DNA of 64,000 nt. It comes from Streptomyces sp. 840.1. GTDB lineage: Bacteria; Actinomycetota; Actinomycetes; Streptomycetales; Streptomycetaceae. The notes beneath the pieces are model-generated. The model saw only the letters and a program-made list of their open reading frames with translations. It did not search any database and was not told the origin of the DNA. Positions 42,796 to 50,835 of this stretch are shown one piece after another (within the stretch, counting starts at the first letter, position 1; each line of letters begins with the position of its first letter). A program made the position numbers and the translations under genes. The stretch is taken from assembly GCF_003751445.1 (NCBI RefSeq), contig NZ_RJUU01000001.1, positions 1,493,001 to 1,557,000 on the forward strand. The letters are read 5' to 3'.

Positions 42796-42990
42796 ACACA
42801 TGAAGGGAGGTGCTCCGGAAGTGATTTCTTTTCGGACTCGTGAGGTGACTGCGGGCTGACGCCCGTCGTCGCACTCTTTGCAGTGCAAGGCCGGTCGCCG
42901 GCCAATCCCAAGCAGTCACCGACCCGCAGGCTCGCCGGTTAGTCCGGCCGGCCCCTCCGCAAGGAGGGACCAGAGCCTGCGGGTTTCTGC
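42796..42990 (+). ncRNA. Candidate structured RNA with two multibranch junctions
   Basis: Helices are all perfectly paired. Domain 1: P1 GGTGACTGC (42844-42852) with GCAGTCACC (42912-42920), enclosing hairpins GGGC-TGAC-GCCC (42853-42864), GCACT-CTTTGC-AGTGC (42871-42886) and GGCCGG-TCG-CCGGCC (42889-42903). Domain 2: P2 ACCCGCAGGCTC (42922-42933) with GAGCCTGCGGGT (42973-42984), enclosing GCCGG-TTAGT-CCGGC (42934-42948) and CCCTCC-GCAA-GGAGGG (42953-42968), a GNRA tetraloop. TTCTG follows P2, so domain 2 can end transcription. No known riboswitch or housekeeping RNA signature is recognised. Confidence 0.65.
42821..42859 (+). CDS. 12-codon small ORF overlapping the structured RNA
   Basis: AAGGGAGGTG (42803-42812), nearly perfect to the anti-Shine-Dalgarno sequence, precedes a GTG by 8 nt. 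The peptide is MISFRTREVTAG; the TGA lies in the loop of the first hairpin. An ATG at 42800 is in the same frame. A ribosome translating it would cover the 5' strand of P1 and open domain 1. It is either a leader peptide or a short regulatory peptide. Confidence 0.45.
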   Translation: MISFRTREVTAG

Positions 42991-43004
42991 GTGTCCGGGG
43001 CGTC

Positions 43005-43697
43005 CTACGGACACAGCCGCTCGACGCGCCACGCGGCCCCGTCCACCCCGTCCGCGTCCTCGCGTACGTAGCGCAGCCGGTCGTGCAGCCGGTTCTCGTG
43101 GCCCTGCCAGAACTCGATCGTGCCGGGGACCACCCGGAAGCCGCCCCAGTGCGGGGGCGCCGGGACCTGCTCGCCCTCCGGGTAGCGGTCCGACAACTCC
43201 TCGTAGCGGCGGACCAGCTCCTCGCGGGAGCCGATCACCGAGGACTGGGCGCTCGCCCAGGCGCCGAGCTGGGAGCCGTGGGGGCGGGTACGGAAGTAGG
43301 CGGCCGTCTCCTCGCGGCCGACGCGGGACGCGGTGCCGGTGACGATGACCTGGCGGGCCAGCGGGTGCCAGGGGAAGAGCAGCGACACGCGCGGGTTGGC
43401 GGCCAGCTCACGGCCCTTGCGGGACTCGTAGTTGGTGAAGAAGACGAAGCCGCGCTCGTCGTACATCTTCAGCAGCACCGTCCGGGAGGACGGCGCGCCG
43501 TCGGGCGTCGCCGTGGACACCACCATGGCGTTCGGCTCGTGCAGCGCTCCGCCTGCGGCGATCTGCCGGAACCAGCGGGCGAACTGCTGCATGGGATCGG
43601 CGGCCAGGCTGTCCTCGGCGAAGCTCTCGGAACGGTACTGCTCGCGCATAGCGGCCGGATCGGTGGTGGAATCGGAGGAGGAATCTGCGGTGGACAC
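43005..43697 (-). CDS. pdxH: Pyridoxamine 5'-phosphate oxidase
   Basis: 230 aa from the GTG at 43697 with AGGATGAG upstream; longer frames upstream look non-coding. FMN/PLP family marks: [21 protein letters not shown] near residue 55, [13 protein letters not shown] near 85, [14 protein letters not shown] near 108, and the C-terminal [15 protein letters not shown]. It oxidises PNP/PMP to PLP with FMN and O2. The last bases pair with the next (GTGTCCG and CGGACAC, 42991-43014), giving a small terminator hairpin over its stop. Confidence 0.95.
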   Translation of the reverse strand: MSTADSSSDSTTDPAAMREQYRSESFAEDSLAADPMQQFARWFRQIAAGGALHEPNAMVVSTATPDGAPSSRTVLLKMYDERGFVFFTNYESRKGRELAANPRVSLLFPWHPLARQVIVTGTASRVGREETAAYFRTRPHGSQLGAWASAQSSVIGSREELVRRYEELSDRYPEGEQVPAPPHWGGFRVVPGTIEFWQGHENRLHDRLRYVREDADGVDGAAWRVERLCP

Positions 43698-43907
43698 ACG
43701 CTCATCCTGCCGCAGCCGCCGAGTCTGCCCGGCGAGGAGGGCCGCCAACCGTTCCGGGAGTGATCCGGGAGGAATCCGGGAGAGATCCCGGGGAGAACGG
43801 GGAGCTGTGCCGGATGTCACGCTTCCCGGTCACGTCGGAACCCGCCAATATCGTGAGGCGGGCCCGTCACGGCCCGCCCGCAGCCGCCGATCCGAGGGAG
43901 CCGCCTG

Positions 43908-45017
43908 ATGTCCGACTTCGTACCCGGACTCGAAGGAGTCGTCGCGTTCGAAACGGAGATCGCCGAACCCGACAAGGAAGGCGGTTCGCTCCGCTACCGC
44001 GGGGTCGACATCGAAGACCTTGTCGGCCACGTGTCGTTCGGCAATGTCTGGGGGCTGCTGGTCGACGGGGCGTTCAACCCCGGTCTGCCGCCGGCCGAGC
44101 CCTTCCCGATCCCGGTCCACTCCGGTGACATCCGGGTCGACGTGCAGTCCGCGCTGGCGATGCTCGCGCCCGTGTGGGGCCTGAAACCGCTCCTGGACAT
44201 CGACGAGGAGACCGCGCGCAACAACCTGGCACGGGCGGCCGTCATGGCGCTCTCGTACGTCGCCCAGTCGGCGCGCGGGCAGGGGGTGCCGATGGTCCCG
44301 CAGAGCGAGATCGACAAGGCGCACTCCGTCGTGGAGCGGTTCATGATCCGCTGGCGCGGCGAGCCGGACCCCCGCCACGTGAAGGCCGTGGACGCCTACT
44401 GGACGTCCGCCGCCGAGCACGGCATGAACGCCTCCACGTTCACCGCCCGCGTCATCGCCTCCACCGGCGCCGACGTGGCCGCCGCGCTGTCCGGCGCGGT
44501 GGGGGCCATGTCGGGCCCGCTGCACGGCGGCGCACCGTCCCGCGTCCTCGGCATGATCGAGGAGATCGAGCGGACCGGGGACGCCACCGCGTACGTCAAG
44601 AAGGCCCTGGACAAGGGTGAGCGGCTGATGGGCTTCGGCCACCGCGTCTACCGCGCCGAGGACCCCCGCGCACGCGTGCTGCGGCGCACGGCCGAGGAGC
44701 TGGGCGCACCGCGCTTCGAGGTGGCCCAGGCCCTGGAGAAGGCCGCGCTGGAGGAACTGCACGCGCGCCGCCCGGACCGGGTGCTGGCGACGAACGTGGA
44801 GTTCTGGGCGGCGATCATGCTGGACTTCGCCGAGGTCCCGGCGCACATGTTCACGTCGATGTTCACGTGTGCCCGTACGGCGGGCTGGTCGGCGCACATC
44901 CTGGAGCAGAAGCGGACGGGCCGCCTGGTGCGGCCGTCGGCGACGTACATCGGCCCGGGGACGCGCAGCCCTCGGGAGATCCCGGGGTTCGATCAGCTGG
45001 CGGACCTGGGCAACTGA
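43908..45017 (+). CDS. Citrate synthase family protein (type II, short)
   Basis: 369 aa, ATG. Catalytic residues are in place: His in GPLHGGAPSRV near residue 205, His in GFGHRVYRAEDPR near 244, and Asp in EFWAAIMLDF near 302. The length and the N-terminal YRGVDIEDLVGHVSFGNVWGLLVDG are those of the second actinomycete citrate synthase (SCO4388-like, from memory) and of 2-methylcitrate synthases. It condenses acetyl-CoA (or propionyl-CoA) with oxaloacetate. It is divergent from pdxH. Confidence 0.93.
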   Translation: MSDFVPGLEGVVAFETEIAEPDKEGGSLRYRGVDIEDLVGHVSFGNVWGLLVDGAFNPGLPPAEPFPIPVHSGDIRVDVQSALAMLAPVWGLKPLLDIDEETARNNLARAAVMALSYVAQSARGQGVPMVPQSEIDKAHSVVERFMIRWRGEPDPRHVKAVDAYWTSAAEHGMNASTFTARVIASTGADVAAALSGAVGAMSGPLHGGAPSRVLGMIEEIERTGDATAYVKKALDKGERLMGFGHRVYRAEDPRARVLRRTAEELGAPRFEVAQALEKAALEELHARRPDRVLATNVEFWAAIMLDFAEVPAHMFTSMFTCARTAGWSAHILEQKRTGRLVRPSATYIGPGTRSPREIPGFDQLADLGN

Positions 45018-45300
45018 CCGCCCGGAGCCGGGCAACACATCGGGGGCCCCGCCTCGTCGAAGGGCGGACGGCCATCGGCGGCCACCGGCTCCACGACCCG
45101 GCGAGCCGTGCCGCAGCCGTCGCACGCCTGTGGCATGCCTGTGTCATTTCCTGCCCATTCTGAGATGCGTCAGAAGCGGTGCGGCGACGGACCCCGTCGC
45201 CGCGCCGCTCCGGCACGTCCGGCCGAGTGGCCGAGTGCTCTGTCCAGTTGTTGAACGCATCGGCTGCCCTGTCGGGCGGCTCTCTGTCAGTTAGGTCGAA

Positions 45301-45966
45301 ATGACACACAAGGGACGCATACTCCTCGCGGCTGCTCTCACCACCATGGGGCTCGGGCTCACAGCCTGCAATGACAGCGACGACTCGGCCTCGGCACCGG
45401 ACTCGCCGTCGGCTTCCGCCCCGGCCTCGGCCGACCCGGCGGCGTCCGACTCGGCGGCGGCGGACCCGAGCAGCCCGTCCGCGGACCCCGGCGACGACGG
45501 TGCCGCCCCGGTCGGTGACGTCACCGCGCCGGGCACGAAGCTCAAGGTCGGCGAGAAGGCGGTGCTGCCGTTCAAGTACGGGACCGACAAGAAGGGCACC
45601 ATCGCCGTGACCGTCACGGCGATCGAGAAGGGCGCGGAGGCCGACATGGCCGGATTCGGCGCGAAGGCGAAGGGCATGACGCCCTATTACATCCGGATGA
45701 AGGTGGAGAACGTCGGCGGCACCGACCTGTCGTACTCGTCGCTGAAGCTGCGCGGCGAACTGGCGGACGGCGGCCCCACGGGCATCGTGCTGATCGGCGA
45801 CCTCCCGGGCAAGTGCGACAACGACGGGGCGCCGCAGGACTTCAAGGCCAAGGGCGCGTCGTACGAGTCCTGCTCGCTCAGCGCCACGAAGACGGCGCCC
45901 ATCGCGGCCGCCTCGTTCGACGAGGGCGACGCGTACAGCGACAGCCCGGTCCTCTGGACCAACTGA
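45301..45966 (+). CDS. Secreted lipoprotein of unknown function
   Basis: 221 aa, ATG; no good ribosome-binding site, so it may be leaderless. A lipoprotein signal ends at LTAC with Cys23. Residues 24-75 are an Asp/Ser/Ala/Pro linker, followed by a beta-rich domain (GEKAVLPFKYGTDKKGTIAVTVTAIEKG and YYIRMKVENVGGTDLSY) resembling DUF4352-type immunoglobulin-like domains of surface lipoproteins. Two Cys near residues 180 and 198 may form a disulfide. The 283-bp gap before it holds nothing recognisable. Confidence 0.82.
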   Translation: MTHKGRILLAAALTTMGLGLTACNDSDDSASAPDSPSASAPASADPAASDSAAADPSSPSADPGDDGAAPVGDVTAPGTKLKVGEKAVLPFKYGTDKKGTIAVTVTAIEKGAEADMAGFGAKAKGMTPYYIRMKVENVGGTDLSYSSLKLRGELADGGPTGIVLIGDLPGKCDNDGAPQDFKAKGASYESCSLSATKTAPIAAASFDEGDAYSDSPVLWTN

Positions 45967-46037
45967 GCATCCCCTCCCGTGCCTCGCGCGCCGGGCGTCC
46001 CGTCCCCGACGGAACGCCCGGCCGGAAGGAACCTCAC

Positions 46038-46766
46038 GTGACCTCCCGCCTCGAAGACCTCGTCCGGCAGATGGACGGTGGCACGGAGGAGTCCATGGAC
46101 GCGCGCGCCGAGCTGATCCACATCGGGCGCCCCGCCGTTCCGGTCATCGTCGACGGCCTGATGTCGCTCGGCCGGTTCGGCCGGCTGACGGCCATCGAGG
46201 TCTTCGAAGCGGTCGGGGACGTGCGCTGCGGACCCGCGTTGACCGGACTGCTCGTCAGCGAGGACAGCACCGAACGGGAGTGGGCCGCCACGGCCCTCGC
46301 GGACCTGGGCATCAGGGACGCGGTCGGGCCCCTGCGGGACGCGTACCGCGCCTGTGTGCGGCGGGCGACGCCGCCGGACCTCAGCGAGCCGGTCGCCTTG
46401 CGTGCGGCCCTCGCCGGCCTCGGCGCCCGCCAGCCGGTCCTGCCCGCGTCGATGGAGGGCCTGCGCGCCACGACGCCGCCGGCGATCGGTCCCGCGTGGC
46501 CGGCCGTCCACTGCGACGCGCTCGTGAACGCCCTCGCCGGCCTGGACCAGGTCGTCCTGCACACCGCGTTCTGGGCCGCGGACGGCGACGCCGTCCACCT
46601 GGTCCACGGCCCCCGGCTGGACTGGGACCTCGACTGGACGTCGCCGTGGCCGGAGTTGGTGGAATCGGCCCGCGAGTGGGCACTGCTCGAAGCATCCGAC
46701 ACCCCCGCCGGCGAGAACATCGTGGTGACCGCCGAATGGATCGACCGCACCGATCTCCATCTGTGA
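46038..46766 (+). CDS. HEAT-repeat-like protein
   Basis: 242 aa, GTG with GGAAGGA upstream. The N-terminal half has two to three HEAT-like repeats (ARAELIHIGRPAVPVIVDGL; AIEVFEAVGDVRCGPALTGLL; ATALADLGIRDAVGPLRDAY). The C-terminal half is unrecognised and Trp/Asp-rich. Probably a cytoplasmic protein-interaction scaffold. It follows the lipoprotein by 71 bp and may share its transcript; the terminator at 46771 ends it. Confidence 0.7.
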   Translation: MTSRLEDLVRQMDGGTEESMDARAELIHIGRPAVPVIVDGLMSLGRFGRLTAIEVFEAVGDVRCGPALTGLLVSEDSTEREWAATALADLGIRDAVGPLRDAYRACVRRATPPDLSEPVALRAALAGLGARQPVLPASMEGLRATTPPAIGPAWPAVHCDALVNALAGLDQVVLHTAFWAADGDAVHLVHGPRLDWDLDWTSPWPELVESAREWALLEASDTPAGENIVVTAEWIDRTDLHL

Positions 46767-46770
46767 CCGC

Positions 46771-46815
46771 CGCTGTCCATTCGGGCGCCGGAGCGCGGGG
46801 CCCGAATGGACAGCG
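46771..46815. terminator. Strong bidirectional hairpin
   Basis: CGCTGTCCATTCGGGC (46771-46786) and GCCCGAATGGACAGCG (46800-46815) form a perfect 16-bp stem with a 13-nt loop between two convergent genes. Confidence 0.8.
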
Positions 46816-46827
46816 CCCACAGAGAGG

Positions 46828-47181
46828 TCAGAGGATTTCGATGTCCTTGACCTTCGGCGGGTTGTTCGGGAACGTGATGTCGGTCCACCGGTTGATGCGC
46901 ACGGAATCGCCGTTGGCGTCGTAGTAGATGAGGTCGTTGTTGCCCGTCGAAATGCGATCGACCCACCAGTTGCCGAAGCCGGTCCGGCCCTTGTTGGCGT
47001 AGCAGTCCACGCTGGTGCGGCCGTCCAGGTGGGACCAGACCTTCAGGAAGTTCTCCCCGCCGCGGCACTCGACGTGGTCGATCGCGAAGGCGTTGCTCGT
47101 CGGCGTGACCATCGTGACCGCCGCGGTGGCCGCGATCGCCACACCCACGGAACGGGCGATCCTCTTCGTCTTTGAAATCAC
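46828..47181 (-). CDS. Secreted beta/gamma-crystallin-like protein
   Basis: 117 aa, GTG at 47181 with AAGGAG 5-10 nt upstream. A Sec signal peptide (basic MISKTKRIAR, then SVGVAIAATAAVTM) should be cut after AFA at residue 33. The 84-residue mature part has two Cys (39 and about 62) and a beta/gamma-crystallin-like pattern (FLKVWSHLDGRTSVDCYANKG, WVDRISTGNNDLIYY with a possible Ca2+ site). It recalls the small Streptomyces killer toxin-like crystallins, but a toxin role is only a possibility. Its 5' region is locally AT-rich. Confidence 0.7.
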   Translation of the reverse strand: MISKTKRIARSVGVAIAATAAVTMVTPTSNAFAIDHVECRGGENFLKVWSHLDGRTSVDCYANKGRTGFGNWWVDRISTGNNDLIYYDANGDSVRINRWTDITFPNNPPKVKDIEIL

Positions 47182-47407
47182 AAGATCTCCTTCATCCGAT
47201 ATTCTGCATTCGGCATTCAGATTCGAACGGGAGAGCCATGCCGCCGCGAGCGAACAGAGGGACGTCGAAAACCCGTCCGATCGCTGCGAATTACCTTTAC
47301 TCCCGTTCCCCTTTCCTGCATGACGAAGATCGCGCAAGGTGGCTGCACATAGCAATCACCCGCGACTCCAGGTCTGGAAATAGACCCTTAAATGTCCAGA
47401 TCGAGAT

Positions 47408-47653
47408 GTGCGGGCGCTTTGCCGGAATTTCGCCGTTGCGGGAGTTTCGATGCGCCCGGAGCTCGTCGTCCTGGTGACCGAGCCCTGCATCGCCAAGGCG
47501 CACAGCCCGGCGTTCGCGTACTACCGCGACGGGCGCCTGATCACCGCCTTCAGCTTCGAGACCCTGTCCCACTCAGTGGGCGACGAGCCCGGCCTGCTGA
47601 CGGGCGGCTACTCCGCCCGGCCGTCCCCGGAGTCGAAGTCCTCCACGAAGTAG
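47408..47653 (+). pseudogene. Fragment of a DUF6461-like protein
   Basis: From about 47450 the frame reads MRPELVVLVTEPCIAKAHSP, AFAYYRDGRLITAFSFETL and SVGDEPGLL, a pattern like the middle of DUF6461-type proteins (dark-strand VVxxG..GRLxTAFxPxxxxxRxGxxPD). Upstream is AT-rich non-coding DNA and downstream the frame runs antisense into the cupin gene. It looks like a decayed remnant of a longer gene. Confidence 0.35.
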
Positions 47654-48135
47654 CTGTCGTGCCGGATACGGAACTCCTTCAGCTCCTCGGGGCCGCGCTG
47701 CGACATCTCCGCGACCTGCTCGAAGTACTCCTCGCGCGGGGCGCCCGGGGAGAAGAGCATGAGCATGGACATGGGGGCGTCGGTCACGTTCTTGAACGCG
47801 TGCAGACCGCCGACCGGCACGTACAGGAAGTCGCCCTCGCGGCCGGTGACCCACTTCTCGCCGTTGAAGAGCTCCAGTTCGCCGGAGAGGATGTAGAAGG
47901 ACTCCGACATGGCCCGGTGGAAGTGAGTCTTCGCTCCGGCCGAGCCCGGTCCCAGCACGCCTTTGTAGAGGCCGAATTCGCCTCCGGTCGATTCCTGCGT
48001 GGCGAGGTAGCTGGTCGATCCCCCGGGCGACGAGACCTCCGGCGGGGTGTCGGCCGGCCGGAAGGACGCGTTCACTTCGCCCCCGGTGCCGTGGTAGCGG
48101 GGCTCCGGGTACCGCATGCTCTCGATGTACGACAT
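47608..48135 (-). CDS. Cupin-domain protein
   Basis: 175 aa, ATG at 48135 with AAGGAG upstream. Cupin motif 1 is GAKTHFHRAMSESFYILSGELELF (about residues 68-91; His, His and Glu metal ligands) and motif 2 GDFLYVPVGGLHAFKN (about 102-117; His). A single-domain metal-binding cupin, possibly a dioxygenase or isomerase; the substrate is unknown. It stands alone, antisense to the DUF6461-like fragment at its 3' end. Confidence 0.85.
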   Translation of the reverse strand: MSYIESMRYPEPRYHGTGGEVNASFRPADTPPEVSSPGGSTSYLATQESTGGEFGLYKGVLGPGSAGAKTHFHRAMSESFYILSGELELFNGEKWVTGREGDFLYVPVGGLHAFKNVTDAPMSMLMLFSPGAPREEYFEQVAEMSQRGPEELKEFRIRHDSYFVEDFDSGDGRAE

Positions 48136-48700
48136 CACGCACTCCTTCTTGGCAGGTTCAAGAAAAGAATGTCCGTCCGCTCCGGGCTGCCGCATCGGGC
48201 CCGCGAACGATCCTCGCGGGCCGGGGGCCGAGGTCCGGCGCCCTAGGACGCGGCCGGGAAAGCCGTCAGCGGTCGCTGCCGAGCCGCCCGCGTTCTCGTC
48301 CTCGAACCGGGTCTCGGCGATGCCGAAGTTGCGACGGAGAGAAAGGCTGCGCAGGCTGGAACGGGACGGGACCGACGTACCCCCCCAGTCTTGCCCGACG
48401 GCCCACCCGGTCGGACCGGTGGAGCCACCGGTCGGCTGTGAGGGCGGGCAAGCCGCGTGCGACGTCCGGCTCGAGGCCACGACGTACCGGCCTGGCCTGG
48501 GTCGCGCGTTGACGACTGCGCCCACTCGCTGCGGCGCGCGACGGCGCGGTCAATCACGCGGTCCGCACGCCCACCGTCGCGGGCGAACCCGGCCCGGTGG
48601 GGGACCGAGTCCCTCCGCAGGCCTGCGGAGGGACGGAGCAGGACAGGAACAGCCCTGGTCCGTGAGCGGACCCGGGCGCGAACCGGAGGAGGCCGGACCC
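48136..48700. other. 565-bp gap, no gene seen
   Basis: No frame has protein-like content. The only clear structure is a perfect 26-bp palindrome at 48609-48634. The ribosome-binding site of the next gene ends the gap. Confidence 0.5.
48609..48634. repeat. Perfect 26-bp palindrome
   Basis: GTCCCTCCGCAGG (48609-48621) is directly followed by its reverse complement (48622-48634). As RNA it gives a 10-11-bp stem; as DNA it could be a terminator or protein site. It lies 66 bp upstream of the small hydrophilic protein gene. Confidence 0.6.
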
Positions 48701-48985
48701 ATGGCACACCACCACAAGGCCAACCGAACCGTCGAGGGCGACCCCGACCACGGCCACGGCCGAGGGATGCCCCGGCGGCCGGACGAGGGCGAGATGCGGA
48801 AGCGGACGGCGCGTGACCAGGAGGAAGCGGGCCGCTCCGCCGAGCATACGGAGAGCCCCGACGAGGTGTACCGGGCCGCGCAGGACGAGGTTGACCGCCA
48901 GACGGAATCGGGCGAGATGCCCTCGGCCGCAGGCACCCGGAAGGACCGCGACCCGTTCCCTCCCACCAGCCACGGAAAGCAGTAG
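48701..48985 (+). CDS. Small hydrophilic protein
   Basis: 94 aa, ATG with GGAGGAGG about 9 nt upstream. The protein is highly charged (MAHHHKANRTVEGDPDHGHG start; DEVYRAAQDEVDRQTE near 65) with no hydrophobic core, like stress-related disordered proteins of Streptomyces. No family is recognised. A clear terminator follows at 48999. Confidence 0.65.
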   Translation: MAHHHKANRTVEGDPDHGHGRGMPRRPDEGEMRKRTARDQEEAGRSAEHTESPDEVYRAAQDEVDRQTESGEMPSAAGTRKDRDPFPPTSHGKQ

Positions 48986-48998
48986 ACGGGTTGCCCGG

Positions 48999-49024
48999 GT
49001 CCCTCGGCCGATCAGCCGAGGGAC
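48999..49024 (+). terminator. Hairpin terminator
   Basis: GTCCCTCGGC (48999-49008) and GCCGAGGGAC (49015-49024) form a perfect 10-bp stem with a 6-nt loop, 14 bp after the small protein stop. Confidence 0.7.
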
Positions 49025-49161
49025 ACGATGGTCGCGACCGTCGGCCCGTCGGGCGCGTCGCACCGAATCACCCGGTCGCTGTCCCACCAGCGCGCGACCG
49101 AGCGGGCTGTCGGCCGTGCCCAGCGTCCGGCACAGCACCTCCGGCATCACCGCGGTCCGGA
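49012..49161 (-). pseudogene. Frameshifted C-terminal gene remnant
   Basis: Read leftwards, one frame gives PFRTAVMPEVLCRTLGTADS then PLGR. A +1 shift near 49095 continues as ARWWDSDRVIRCDAPDGPTV then ATIVSLG and a stop at 49012. Both parts look protein-like and join sensibly, but an in-frame stop lies just upstream and no 5' part exists. It is a relic of an unidentified gene. Confidence 0.4.
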
Positions 49162-49252
49162 ACGGCTACCGCGTGCCGTGTCGTCAGCGGCCGTCAGTCG
49201 CGCACGACCTCAGCGTCGCCGCGGACGCCGCTGCTCCGCGGAACGGTCCGGT

Positions 49253-50158
49253 TCAGCCCGCCAGTCGGGCGAGGGCCAGCGTGTGCGCCTGGCCGAGGGA
49301 GTCGGCGGCGGCGCAGGGGACGTCCGGCTGCACGCCGACTCCCTCCCAGTTCGTGCCGGACACGGGGTTGACGGCGCGGCCGAAGGGGACGGTGGCTTCG
49401 AGATGCGGGTGCACGGTCCAGCCCTGGCACGGGTGCGCGCCGCCCCGGGTGCTCTCGCCGACGACCACGGCGCGGCCGAGCTGCTGGAGGTCGTACGCCA
49501 GCTCCTCGGCGGCGGAGAAGGTGCTGTCGCTCGTCAGCACGTACAGCGGCTTTGTGCCGCCGAAGCGCGCGCCGGGAACGTGCGGCGGGCTCCAGGACTG
49601 TTCGGTCCGCTCGCCGCCGCGCCAGTACATGGTGTTGAGGTGGGTGCGCTCGTCCAGCAGGTATCCGCAGACGAAGGCGACCGTGTCCGGGTCGCCGCCC
49701 CGGTTGCCGCGCAGGTCCACGATCAGCGCCTCGGCGCGGGAGGCCAGGGTGAGGGCGGCGCTCAGCGGTTCTGCGGCCCACTCCAGCGGGAACAGCATCG
49801 GCGCGAGCTCCACCGCGGCGACCCCTCCGTCGAGCAGTTCCACCCGGGGCACGCCGCCCAGCGAGGTGTCGAAGTCCCGGCGCATGGCGTCCAAGGTCGC
49901 CGCCCCTTCCTTCGGGGGCACCGGCTCCGCGTGGTGCTTCAGCCTCAGGTGCCGGTCACCGTTGCCGGACTGAAGGTCCGCGGTGACCAGACGGGACAGC
50001 TCCTCGGCGTCCTCGACGTCGTACGCGCCCTCGGCAAGGCGTCGTTGGAGCAGGGCCGCTATCTGTTCGGCCGTCTCGGGGAAGACGTATCGCTCGGTCA
50101 GGAGCCGGACCGTCTCGTCGATCACGAGGGCGGGCTGAAGCTTCGTCGGTGTCGTCAT
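49253..50158 (-). CDS. S41-family (tail-specific protease-like) peptidase
   Basis: 301 aa, ATG at 50158. The N-terminal helical part (LTERYVFPETAEQIAALLQRRL) and the core with EALIVDLRGNRGGDPDTVAFVCGYLL near residue 145 and TSDSTFSAAEELAYDLQ near 212, containing the nucleophile Ser and the AEE segment, are those of S41/interphotoreceptor-retinoid-binding-like hydrolases. No PDZ domain or signal peptide is seen, so it is probably cytoplasmic. It is divergent from an ArsR-type gene over a shared palindrome. Confidence 0.85.
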   Translation of the reverse strand: MTTPTKLQPALVIDETVRLLTERYVFPETAEQIAALLQRRLAEGAYDVEDAEELSRLVTADLQSGNGDRHLRLKHHAEPVPPKEGAATLDAMRRDFDTSLGGVPRVELLDGGVAAVELAPMLFPLEWAAEPLSAALTLASRAEALIVDLRGNRGGDPDTVAFVCGYLLDERTHLNTMYWRGGERTEQSWSPPHVPGARFGGTKPLYVLTSDSTFSAAEELAYDLQQLGRAVVVGESTRGGAHPCQGWTVHPHLEATVPFGRAVNPVSGTNWEGVGVQPDVPCAAADSLGQAHTLALARLAG

Positions 50159-50183
50159 GGGAGGGAGTACAGCACCCCACTTG

Positions 50184-50213
50184 CGAAAGCGTCAAAGCTT
50201 TTAGACACTTTCG
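50184..50213. promoter_or_regulatory. ArsR-type operator, 30-bp imperfect palindrome
   Basis: CGAAAGCGTCAAA and its near-complement TTTAGACACTTTCG pair at 11 of the 13 outer positions. The palindrome lies 26 bp from the S41 start and 3 bp from the ArsR start, so it can control both genes. Confidence 0.6.
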
Positions 50214-50215
50214 GT

Positions 50216-50782
50216 ATGCGAGATCAGCCTTCCCACTCACCGCCCCCCGAGGACATCCTGGAGATCGGCGCGCCCGAGCAGTTCGCCGCCCTCGCCCACC
50301 CGTTGCGTCAGCGGCTGCTCTTCGCCCTGGGCCACCGGCCCGCCACCGTCAGCAGGCTCGCGGTCCAGCTCGACGCGAAGAAGGGCAACGTCGCCCACCA
50401 CCTCAAGGTGCTCCGCGAAGCCGGGCTGGTCCACATCGCGGAGACCCGCCAGGTCCGCGGCGGCACCGAGCAGTACTACCAGCGCACGGCCCGCCACATG
50501 GTCGTCGCCGAACCACAGGCGGCCGGCACCGCCGCGATGCTCGCCGCGGTTGCCCAGGAGCTGGACCGCTCCCCGGTCGAACCCCTCTTGACCCTGCGCC
50601 ATCTGCGCCTCAGCCCCGCGAAGGCGAGACAACTGGGAGAGGCCCTCGCCGGACTGGTCGACGACGCCGAGGAGGACGGCGCGGAAAGCGGGGCGGAGAT
50701 CGGGGAGGAACAGCCTGTGCACGGCGCGTTGGTGGTGCTCTACCAGCAGGCCCTGCCGACCAGTACCATCCCGCCCGCCTAG
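50216..50782 (+). CDS. ArsR-family HTH regulator
   Basis: 188 aa from the ATG at 50216. No ribosome-binding site precedes it, so the mRNA may be leaderless. A winged HTH (about residues 20-95) shows LAHPLRQRLLFALGHRPATVSRLA, then KKGNVAHHLKVLREAGLVHIAETR and QYYQRTAR. The C-terminal half is acidic and helical. The divergent S41 gene and a shared palindrome make it the probable local repressor. No metal-binding Cys is seen, so the signal is not arsenic-like metal. Confidence 0.87.
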   Translation: MRDQPSHSPPPEDILEIGAPEQFAALAHPLRQRLLFALGHRPATVSRLAVQLDAKKGNVAHHLKVLREAGLVHIAETRQVRGGTEQYYQRTARHMVVAEPQAAGTAAMLAAVAQELDRSPVEPLLTLRHLRLSPAKARQLGEALAGLVDDAEEDGAESGAEIGEEQPVHGALVVLYQQALPTSTIPPA

Positions 50783-50835
50783 GGCCTGTCTTCTTCAAAC
50801 TGCCGTCGTCGCCCGAAGGGCGGTCGGGCGGCGCC

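Noticed and set aside
45285..45300. Iron box (DmdR1 site) before the lipoprotein gene
   Set aside because: Only GTTAGGT is present; the second half of the 19-bp iron box is missing.
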